Assembly (NCBI RefSeq): GCF_014836535.1
Contig: NZ_JACSQP010000010.1
Location: forward strand, 37,528-75,112
Direction of reading: 5' to 3'
DNA: 37,585 nt
Origin: Microbacterium pullorum
Lineage (GTDB): Bacteria; Actinomycetota; Actinomycetes; Actinomycetales; Microbacteriaceae
This document shows positions 31,827-37,585 of the stretch, piece after piece. A model generated the notes under the pieces. That model was not told the origin of the DNA. It made no database searches and worked only from the letters and a program-made list of their open reading frames with translations. The first letter of the stretch is position 1. The number at the start of each line of letters is the position of its first letter. The translations under genes were made by a program, and so were the position numbers.

Positions 31827-33752
31827 ATGCAGCTCATATCGATGGGCGTGTACAGCCGAACAGGCGCGCGCCGGGACGTCGTGTTTACGCCAGGAGCGTT
31901 GAACATACTCACGGGCAAGTCCAAGACCGGGAAGTCGGCCATCCTCGATGTCGTCGAATTCTGCCTTGGGCGCAACACGGTCACAATACCGAGCGGCGTA
32001 ATCAGTGATCAGGCGTCCTGGTACTACGTGCTCGTGAGCTTCGATGAGCACCGAGTCTTTATCGGCCGCCCCAATCCCGAGACAGCGACCACCGGGCACG
32101 CGATGGTTCGGACGGGCGGATCAGACCTGCAGCCACTGGAGTTCGTCGAGCTGGAGGTGAATGCTGACACCGACGTCGTTCGTGACACACTGACCTCCAG
32201 ACTCGGCATCGAGCGGTACTTGGTAGAGCCGGAGCCAGGCTCTCTCCGCGCTTCATTTGAGGTCTCCGTCCGCCAGGCTCTCTTTTTCTCCTTCCAGTCC
32301 CAGGGCGAGATCGCGAACCGGGATGTTCTCTTCCATCGAGCGACGGACAGCTCGATCAAGACCACTATTCGGGATACCCTCCCGTACTTCCTCGGCGCAG
32401 CTACACCGAAGCAATTCGCCGTGCGTAGGCAGCTAGTGAACGCAAGGCGCGTTCTGCAGCGCTTGCAGAACGACATCAGGGCAGTCGAGCAGGACCTGGA
32501 TGACCAAGCCCCGCGGATAATGCGGTTGCTTTCAACCGCAGCGTCACTTGGGGTACCCCTCGCGGCAGACAGTCTTGCCTCAGTACGGTCTCAACTGGAG
32601 GCTATCGCCGAGTTCGAGCCACCCGTAGCCGATACAGATCCAGAACTCGCTCACCAGCACGGTGAACATGCGCGCGCGATCGACGCCCTGACGGAGCGAG
32701 TGCGGGAAGTGGACGCACGGGCGGACACGCTCCGCTCACTCCTTCATGCTCGGCATCGCGCCGCCGGTGAGGCAGGTTTCCAGGTCGATCGGTTGAGTGC
32801 GGTCGACCTCATGATCCCGGTCGGCACCGGCGAGGGCAACCTATCCACCTGCCCCCTCTGCGCGCAGAATCTTCCTGAGCCCGACGAATCAGTTGAAGCG
32901 ATCCGTGCCCAGCTGACACGACTGCGGGCAAACCTGGCAAGCTCGTCCGAATCGGATCGCGTGCGTGAGAGCGCGATCGAATCGTTGGAAGCCAAGAAGC
33001 TTCAGTTGAGAGCGGAGATCCGCCGTGAACTCGTCGAACTTGACACGATCCGCGCGCAGTCGGAGAGTATTGCCGATGGTGCAAGTCTCCGAGAACGCAT
33101 CGCTCAACTCAAAGGCCGGGTCCTTCAAGAACTCGAACGCGGGGTCGACACGCACCAGGATGTGGCCTCTCTGAAAGAGCGAGAACGTGCTGTGCGCGGG
33201 CAGATCGCCCGCCTGGAGGAGCTGGAGGCCGCAGACAGCCCGCGGGCCGCCCTGCAAGAAGCGCTGGACGCCATCTCCGGGTCCATGACGCGATACGCCG
33301 AGCAACTCGGGCTCGAAGGCTCCGAGCACCAGATTGTTCTCGATCCGACAGAGCTGTCGGTTGCTGCAATCTACCCCGGGGGTAGGCGGCCGCTGGCGCG
33401 CATGGGAAGCGCGGAGAACTGGGTGGGCTACCACTTGGTGGCTCACCTCGCCCTGCACGAGTGGTTTGTCAACCATGGTCGCCCCGTCCCGCGATTCCTC
33501 ATGCTCGATCAGCCGACTCAGGCGTTTTTCCCCGAGGAAATCGTCGATGCAGCGGAGGACGAGGATGCGGACTGGGAAGCTGTTCGTCGGCAGTTCGTTC
33601 TCCTGCGGGACGTAGTTTCCAACCTCAACGGTGGACTACAAATCATCGTTTGTGACCACGCCAACCTCTCGGAGCAGTGGTTTCAGGACGCCATTGTCGA
33701 CAACTGGCGGAATGGGATTGCGTTCATTCCGACAGGCTGGCTGGAGGACTGA
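31827..33752 (+). CDS. ABC-3C SMC/Rad50-like ATPase (DUF3732-type)
   Basis: The product is 641 residues. Walker A is GKSKTGKS at 30-37 (LNILTGKSKTGKSAILDVVE). Two coiled-coil arms (about 200-320 and 350-510) flank a zinc hook, TCPLCAQNLPEP, with Cys342 and Cys345. The C-terminal lobe has the ABC signature region and Walker B FLMLDQPTQ with Asp561, then IIVCDHANL with His611 as H-loop. This is the layout of DUF3732-type ATPases of ABC-3C and Lamassu-like systems, which probably bind DNA ends or phage DNA structures and then trigger the effector. The stop at 33750-33752 is one base before the left end of the IS element. Confidence 0.9.
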   Translation: MQLISMGVYSRTGARRDVVFTPGALNILTGKSKTGKSAILDVVEFCLGRNTVTIPSGVISDQASWYYVLVSFDEHRVFIGRPNPETATTGHAMVRTGGSDLQPLEFVELEVNADTDVVRDTLTSRLGIERYLVEPEPGSLRASFEVSVRQALFFSFQSQGEIANRDVLFHRATDSSIKTTIRDTLPYFLGAATPKQFAVRRQLVNARRVLQRLQNDIRAVEQDLDDQAPRIMRLLSTAASLGVPLAADSLASVRSQLEAIAEFEPPVADTDPELAHQHGEHARAIDALTERVREVDARADTLRSLLHARHRAAGEAGFQVDRLSAVDLMIPVGTGEGNLSTCPLCAQNLPEPDESVEAIRAQLTRLRANLASSSESDRVRESAIESLEAKKLQLRAEIRRELVELDTIRAQSESIADGASLRERIAQLKGRVLQELERGVDTHQDVASLKERERAVRGQIARLEELEAADSPRAALQEALDAISGSMTRYAEQLGLEGSEHQIVLDPTELSVAAIYPGGRRPLARMGSAENWVGYHLVAHLALHEWFVNHGRPVPRFLMLDQPTQAFFPEEIVDAAEDEDADWEAVRRQFVLLRDVVSNLNGGLQIIVCDHANLSEQWFQDAIVDNWRNGIAFIPTGWLED

Positions 33753-33753
33753 A

Positions 33754-33776
33754 TGAATCGGCCTGGGTTTCGTTCC
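33754..33776 (+). repeat. left inverted repeat of the IS3 element
   Basis: The 23-bp end begins TGAATCGGCCTGGGTT. It matches the reverse complement of 35035-35057 except that T at its tenth position is C there. Confidence 0.88.
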
Positions 33777-33801
33777 GTTCTTCAAGCAAGGATGGAAGAC
33801 G

Positions 33802-34107
33802 ATGAACAGGAAGTACTCGCCGGAGATGCGTGAGCGGGCGCTGCGGATGCTCGCGGAGACGCGGCCGTCGCACCCGACGATGATGAGCGCAGTCCGCCAT
33901 GTTGCCGGGCTGCTGGGGATGAGCCCCGAGACGCTGCGGCTGTGGCAGCGCCGGGCCGAGGTCGACGCGGGCGTGAAGCCCGGGCTGACAACCGATGCAG
34001 CGGCGGAGATCAAGCGGCTGCAGAAGGAGGTCTCGGAGTTGCGGAAAGCGAACGAGATTCTCAAGGCTGCGAGCGTGTTTTTCGCGAAGGAGCTCGACCG
34101 CCCCTGA
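33802..34107 (+). CDS. IS3-family transposase OrfA
   Basis: The product is 101 residues. A helix-turn-helix region (SPEMRERALRMLAETRPSHP with SAVRHVAGLLGMSPETLRLW) binds the ends, and a leucine-zipper-like tail (AEIKRLQKEVSELRKANEIL) makes dimers. It ends in a different frame from orfB. A T5 run (GTGTTTTTCGCG near 34074-34085), 22-29 bases before the stop, is a candidate -1 slippage site that would produce the OrfAB transposase. Confidence 0.9.
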   Translation: MNRKYSPEMRERALRMLAETRPSHPTMMSAVRHVAGLLGMSPETLRLWQRRAEVDAGVKPGLTTDAAAEIKRLQKEVSELRKANEILKAASVFFAKELDRP

Positions 34108-34112
34108 CCGAG

Positions 34113-35144
34113 ATGGTCCGGTTCATCGATGAGTACCGGGATCGTTTCGGGGTCGAGCTCATCTGCCGGGTCCTCCGACCGGCAGTGCAGGGGTTCCTCA
34201 CTTCCCGCGGCTATCGCGCCGCCGTCGGCCGCGCCCCATCAGCCAGGCATCTGCGCGATGACCTGCTGGTGCCGGAGGTCGCCAGGCTGCATGCGGAGAA
34301 CTACGGCGTGTACGGGCGCCGGAAGATGCACGCGCTGATGCGCCGGCAAGGCTGGGACATCGGTCGTGACCAGACCGAACGGCTCATGCGCCTGGCCGGG
34401 GTCCGCGGCGTCAAGAAGTCGAAGCGGGTGTTCACCACACGCTCCGACAAGACCGCGGCACTGCCGAGCGACCTGGTCAACCGCCGCTTCACCGCCCCGG
34501 CGCCGCGGCGGCTGTGGGTGTGCGAAGTGACCTACGTCGCGACGTGGTCCGGGTTCGGCTACGTCGCGTTCGTCACCGACGTCTACTTACGGCGCATCGT
34601 CGGCTGGAACGTTGCCTCGACTCTGCGGTCGGAGATCCTGCCGATGCAGGCGCTCGATATGGCGGCATGGGGCGCCGGCGGGGATCTCACCGGGCTGATC
34701 CATCACGCCGACCACGGGTCGAACTACACCGCGATGGTCTACACCGAGAGGATCGTCGAGCTCGGCGCCGTCCCATCGACCGGCACGGTCGGGGACTCGT
34801 TCGACAACGCGATGGCCGAGGCGGTCAACAACCTCTACAAGACGGAGCTGATCCGCCAGCGGGGCCGCTGGCGGACGGTCGAGCAGGTCGAGCTCGCAAC
34901 GCTCGAGTGGGTGTGGTGCTGGAACAACCAGCGCCTCCACGGAGAGCTCGACATGCGCACCCCGCTCGAGGTCGAGAACGCGTACTACGCTGACCTGGAA
35001 TCAGCCCAACCGGCATCTGCCGGACAATCCGATAGGAACGAAACCCGGGCCGATTCACGCGCAACTACCGCTCGGGATGGCTTCCTGCGTCCAAGGAGTC
35101 AGACAAACTTCGGCGGAGGAAGATCCCCCGCGATCTGGAGCTGA
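34113..35144 (+). CDS. IS3-family transposase OrfB (DDE, altered; reads past IS end)
   Basis: The frame is -1 relative to orfA; the start given is the first ATG after the overlap. The integrase-core domain is recognisable: RRLWVCEVTYVATWSGFGYV (usually D in place of the E), HHADHGSNYTAM with the second Asp, and FDNAMAEAVNNLYKTELIR with the Glu. The first catalytic Asp is Glu (codon GAA), which would normally weaken or kill activity. The frame lacks a stop in the element and continues through the right inverted repeat into the flank, ending at 35144 with a tail of about 29 non-IS residues. It overlaps the Pr6Pr-type gene's 3' end on the opposite strand. Confidence 0.82.
   Translation: MVRFIDEYRDRFGVELICRVLRPAVQGFLTSRGYRAAVGRAPSARHLRDDLLVPEVARLHAENYGVYGRRKMHALMRRQGWDIGRDQTERLMRLAGVRGVKKSKRVFTTRSDKTAALPSDLVNRRFTAPAPRRLWVCEVTYVATWSGFGYVAFVTDVYLRRIVGWNVASTLRSEILPMQALDMAAWGAGGDLTGLIHHADHGSNYTAMVYTERIVELGAVPSTGTVGDSFDNAMAEAVNNLYKTELIRQRGRWRTVEQVELATLEWVWCWNNQRLHGELDMRTPLEVENAYYADLESAQPASAGQSDRNETRADSRATTARDGFLRPRSQTNFGGGRSPAIWS
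35035..35057 (-). repeat. right inverted repeat of the IS3 element
   Basis: The 23-bp end runs GGAACGAAACCCGGGCCGAT and ends TCA; it pairs with 33754-33776 with one mismatch. The orfB frame reads through it. Confidence 0.88.
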
Positions 35145-35742
35145 CCCAGACGACGGCACCTGCGGCGAGGAGGGTGAGGAGGAGTGCCGTGCTGTATCCG
35201 GTAAGCGACAGCACGCCGCGCTCGGGGAGGAGGAACCCGTAGGGAACCCATCCGTCGGTCGCTCCACGGATGAGGACGACTCCCAGCCATGCGAGCGGGT
35301 AGGGCAGGACGATCCACAATGTGCGCCACTGCAAGGCGGCACGGTCGCCGATGAGAACCCAGTCCAGTAACACGAACATCGGGAAGACCATGTGGAGGAC
35401 GGCACTCACCCACGCAGGCGCGGTACCGGTGCCCGGAACGAGTCCGTTGTAGATGACAGCCACGACGACGAGATACGCCGTCACGATCCCGCGTGCATTA
35501 ACCAACCACTGCGGCGCGGGTTGATTGCGGAGTGACAGCGAGCCAGTGGCCACCAGGACGAGAGCCGCGAGCAGGCTGGTCTGATTCGTGAAGTAGCCGA
35601 AGTAGTCGAAGGGATTGTCGTCACCTACCGCGATGCGTCCAGCGAAAGTATGCAGCAGCAGAACAACAACGAAGGCTGCGGCGCTGATGCGCACGATCCC
35701 GATGCCGAGAACCGCCCTGTGGGAGCCGATGGTCCGAATCAC
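35065..35742 (-). CDS. Pr6Pr-family integral membrane protein
   Basis: The product is 225 residues with six or seven hydrophobic segments (for example VRISAAAFVVVLLLHTFAG, TSLLAALVLVATGSLSL, VTAYLVVVAVIYNGLV, MVFPMFVLLDWVLIG, WIVLPYPLAWLGVVLI, STALLLTLLAAGAVVWV). DNPFDYFGYFTNQTSL, and the pattern HMVFPMFVLLDW with PYGFLLPE, are characteristic of the Pr6Pr family of actinobacterial membrane proteins, whose function is not known. Its stop is 8 bases from the IS right end. It looks like resident chromosomal DNA rather than part of the conjugative element. Confidence 0.85.
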   Translation of the reverse strand: MIRTIGSHRAVLGIGIVRISAAAFVVVLLLHTFAGRIAVGDDNPFDYFGYFTNQTSLLAALVLVATGSLSLRNQPAPQWLVNARGIVTAYLVVVAVIYNGLVPGTGTAPAWVSAVLHMVFPMFVLLDWVLIGDRAALQWRTLWIVLPYPLAWLGVVLIRGATDGWVPYGFLLPERGVLSLTGYSTALLLTLLAAGAVVWVSSRSRGIFLRRSLSDSLDAGSHPER

Positions 35743-35790
35743 ACCAGCCAGCCTAGATATGCTCCGATCAAACGATGAACGGAGTCGGCA

Positions 35791-36336
35791 ATGCGAGCAC
35801 GGCGTTCTCTGCCCGGGGCAGTGGCATTGGCGGTCCTCGTCTCAAGTGCCGGATGCTCGACGATCCCGAGTCCTCCAGCCGCGGTCGGAGAGAACTTTCC
35901 CGGCACGTGCCTCCCGGCCGAGCTGTCGTGGCCGACCGATTTTCTTGAGTCGTTGCCGGGTGAATCTTCGGCTGTTGGTGGCCACATCGTCGGACTTCGC
36001 TTGGAGTATGTCGACTCCAGCTGGGTGTGGCAGCTACGCAGCGCAGCTACGAAGGAGGACATGTTCGGCGAGGCGACGCATGATCCCAGCTTCGGTCGGG
36101 AATCGGTGGTCGACGTGCGAACGCTGGAGGTCCTGTCGTCACAGGAGATCGAGCTCACCCCTGCCGAACAGCAAGTCGGAACCAGCGCGTACGACGCCGC
36201 ACAGCAGTCGGGCGAACAGTGGCCGAGCCCGCTCATCATCGAGATGGCCCGGGTGCTGGAGGACGGCGAACCGGTGTGGCAAGTCACGACCTGCGACACG
36301 GAGACCTCCGAGCACTCCGTGCAGATGATGCCCTGA
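35791..36336 (+). CDS. lipoprotein of unknown function
   Basis: The product is 181 residues. The N-terminus MRARRSLPGAVALAVLVSS leads to the lipobox SAGC (Cys22). The mature domain starts with a Pro-rich linker (STIPSPPAAVGENFPGTCLP) and has strands such as GHIVGLRLEYVDSSWVWQLR and ESVVDVRTLEVLSSQEIEL, with a final cysteine in VTTCDTETS; Cys40 and that cysteine may pair. It resembles small secreted actinobacterial lipoproteins but I cannot name a family. It is divergent from the Pr6Pr-type gene with a 48-base gap, which must hold both promoters. Confidence 0.75.
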   Translation: MRARRSLPGAVALAVLVSSAGCSTIPSPPAAVGENFPGTCLPAELSWPTDFLESLPGESSAVGGHIVGLRLEYVDSSWVWQLRSAATKEDMFGEATHDPSFGRESVVDVRTLEVLSSQEIELTPAEQQVGTSAYDAAQQSGEQWPSPLIIEMARVLEDGEPVWQVTTCDTETSEHSVQMMP

Positions 36337-36373
36337 TGTCACCCCCACCGGGCGTCGCGAACTTCGTCCAGAG

Positions 36374-36918
36374 TCAGGCCGACTCGATCGTCGAACGCTG
36401 ATTCGCGTCCACCCAACGGGCGCGCACAAGGATCTCGTTCGCGACATCGGCGACCGGGCGGCCATCGGGGGCGACTCGCGACACCGTGTTGGGCGCGGCG
36501 TCAAGCCTGCGCGCGGCGAGCTTTTGCTGCGGTCTATGTGCTCCACCAGGGCGGCGCCAATCTCCCGTTTCCCGTGCCGACGCGCTGCGGTTGCATCGGT
36601 CGCTGTAAGTAGCACCGCAAACGGGCGAACCTCGACACCAAGCGCGGCGACCAGTGCGTCTACCTGCAGCACGCTCACCGTGTTGGTGAAGATCAGGCGC
36701 GAGTAGCCGATGGCTCGGTAGTTCTTCCACATTGCCGCGAGGTTCTGCTCTGCGAGGTTGAAGCCGTCGCGCCAGGGCTGCGGATATGCCTGGTCGAGGT
36801 TGTCCCCCGCGACCAGTGCGTGGCGGACATCGGCACGGGCCAGGATCTGGGAGGCTTCAGCGGCGACGGAGGACTTGCCCACGCCCGAACGGCCGCCGAA
36901 GATGACGTCCGAGGTCAG
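36374..36918 (-). pseudogene. frameshifted P-loop kinase-like gene without a normal start
   Basis: Two frames of the same gene abut. The upstream frame has Walker A FGGRSGVGKSSVAAEAS and RHALVAGDNLDQAYPQPWRD and runs to about 36525. The downstream frame continues LAARRLDAAPNTVSRVAPDG and ends VDANQRSTIESA at 36374. They meet at a T4 run on the plus strand (36522-36525), where one base appears lost. The upstream frame has no ATG or GTG ahead of the Walker motif: the residue before TSDVIFGG is CTG (36916-36918). The product resembles small P-loop NTPases or nucleoside-kinase-like proteins. A sequencing error at the T-run is possible; loss of both start and frame points to decay. Confidence 0.7.
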
Positions 36919-37478
36919 TACACCTAGTCCGGAAAGTTCTGGGGGCTGGCGCGCCCCGCTGGGCGCGGGCGTAGGGGTGAGCGAGTTATCGAAGAGTCAG
37001 ACCTCTCGTCAGTCGTCTGCCGAACCGGTGGTCGCCGACGACATCCTCGCGAGGATGTGATGGCGAGGCCTCTTCGGCGTGCGATCGCGCTGAAGTTACC
37101 GCGGACTTGGCTGGGTAGCCGCGCTCCGAGTCATCCTTTCGGGCGATTTCTGCGCATGCGTTGGAGGTGCGCTCGGCGCCGTTCTCGCTCGAATCCGGTG
37201 CTCGGAGTGGGGCAGGCGCAACGATCGCATGCGGCCTCGTCCGCGGAATGACAGAAAAGGCGGACATTCACTGTCGTGACCGCGGTTACCCGCCGTGAAT
37301 CCGAGCGCTCTTTCCATCGCGATGGGGAAGCACGCGTCGCAGCGGGGACGTGCGGGCTGCACCACGGCGAGCCCGCCTCCGCCTATGGTTCGGTGATGAA
37401 TTGATGACCGAGCGGGGCTGACGATAACGGCGGCCTCACCGGCGGACTTTTCTACCCACTTTGAGCGAGGAGAGCCTT
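36919..37478. other. gene-poor stretch before the right-edge insertion sequence
   Basis: I see no convincing gene. Two minus-strand frames here (37267-36986 and 37365-37096) are low-complexity Ser/Arg/Pro with no ribosome-binding site. The stretch contains the perfect palindrome at 37041-37058 and, from about 37376, a promoter-like AT-richer run (GGACTTTTCTACCC) ahead of an interrupted gene. Confidence 0.5.
37041..37058. repeat. perfect 18-bp palindrome
   Basis: ACATCCTCGCGAGGATGT is perfectly self-complementary over 18 bases, outside any gene, and could be an operator. It is not followed by a T-run. Confidence 0.6.
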
Positions 37479-37495
37479 ATGACGTTGTTGCGAAG
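37479..37495 (+). pseudogene. 5' end of a gene cut by an insertion sequence
   Basis: GAGGAGAG (37467-37474) lies ahead of an ATG at 37479 with 4-6 bases between. After five codons (MTLLR) the sequence turns into what looks like an IS21-type terminus, so the rest of the gene has been displaced beyond the window. The remaining piece is too short to identify. Confidence 0.45.
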
Positions 37496-37585
37496 TGTCG
37501 AGATAACCCTGTCGACGACGCGTGAATACTGACCCCGAGGCGACGTTTGAATCTTGACCCCTCCGACACTCTTGGAGGGTGATTT
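37496..37585 (+). mobile_element. probable IS21-family terminus, runs off right edge
   Basis: The segment begins TGTCGAGATAACC and carries two copies of TGAAT(A/C)(C/T)TGACCCC (37523-37536 and 37548-37561), spaced 25 bases apart, the multiple-terminal-repeat layout typical of IS21 ends. A 6-bp stem CCCTCC/GGAGGG (37559-37564 and 37574-37579) follows, then the edge. The transposase gene would lie outside the window. Confidence 0.55.

Larger units (their letters stand above)
33754..35057 (+). mobile_element. IS3-family insertion sequence, about 1304 bp
   Basis: The ends are inverted repeats of 23 bp beginning TG and ending CA, differing at one position, with overlapping orfA and orfB in between, as in the IS3 family. 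Flanking bases (ACTGAA on the left, CGCGCA on the right) show no target-site duplication. The element carries a transposase whose first catalytic Asp appears to be replaced by Glu. Inserted directly after the ABC-3C operon, it separates the cargo from chromosome-like genes. Confidence 0.88.

Noticed and set aside
33942..34112. Upstream part of the orfB frame as a separate start
   Set aside because: It overlaps orfA in another frame; expression is better explained by -1 frameshifting at the T run.
1..37585. tRNA genes, rRNA, CRISPR arrays or an integrase
   Set aside because: None was found by eye; no regular spaced repeats, cloverleaf with CCA end or tyrosine/serine recombinase motif was seen.

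Overview
The window is GC-rich DNA from a high-GC Gram-positive actinobacterium. A Microbacteriaceae host such as Microbacterium fits the family content (SCO6880-type, DUF2637-type and MAB_1171c-type proteins), but no rRNA or housekeeping marker is present, so this is inference. Most of the window is a conjugative element, integrated or plasmid-borne, flanked by cargo that looks like anti-phage defence. No integrase, tRNA or attachment site is visible, so its ends are not defined here.

Region 1-3.7 kb, minus strand: a large partial gene coding for an N-terminal SIR2-like NADase domain joined to a STAND-type P-loop NTPase. It runs off the left edge and was missed by stop-to-stop ORF calling. 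A helical protein of unknown function lies next to it.

Region 3.9-19.1 kb, minus strand: one long, tightly packed operon for conjugation. In transcription order it holds an ArdC-like metalloprotease, a prim-pol primase, a DUF2637-type membrane protein, two unknowns, a ParB-like protein, a VirB8/TcpC-like protein, a transglycosylase/M23 cell-wall hydrolase, two paralogous pilin-like proteins, a TrbL/VirB6-like channel protein, an SCO6880-family protein, a small helical protein, a VirB4-like ATPase, a periplasmic or accessory protein, a TraG/VirD4 coupling protein, SSB and a conserved unknown. Most genes overlap by 1-4 bases. Every larger junction inspected carries a related leader. A 19-nt head close to GGGGAYRNCGCACGCACCU ends in an anti-Shine-Dalgarno that pairs with that gene's own, different Shine-Dalgarno, often around an inner hairpin. 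I see four copies and a probable fifth before the relaxase. This is the most novel signal in the window.

Region 19.3-22.7 kb, plus strand: a divergent, translationally coupled cassette of an HTH regulator, an ImmA/IrrE metalloprotease, a seven-helix MAB_1171c-like membrane protein and a membrane-anchored alpha/beta hydrolase. It looks like a sensing and de-repression module for the element.

Region 22.8-30.1 kb: an unknown membrane-active-looking protein, a lipoprotein, a candidate oriT hairpin, a MobF relaxase-helicase of about 1171 residues, a small membrane protein and several small or decayed ORFs.

Region 30.1-33.8 kb, plus strand: a three-gene ABC-3C-type conflict system, made of a PD-(D/E)xK nuclease effector, a small middle component and an SMC/Rad50-like DUF3732-type ATPase with a CxxC zinc hook. 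An IS3-family insertion sequence follows one base after its stop codon. Right of the IS are genes that look chromosomal (a Pr6Pr-type membrane protein, a lipoprotein and a frameshifted P-loop kinase-like pseudogene). The window ends inside what looks like the terminus of an IS21-family element, inserted a few codons into another gene.
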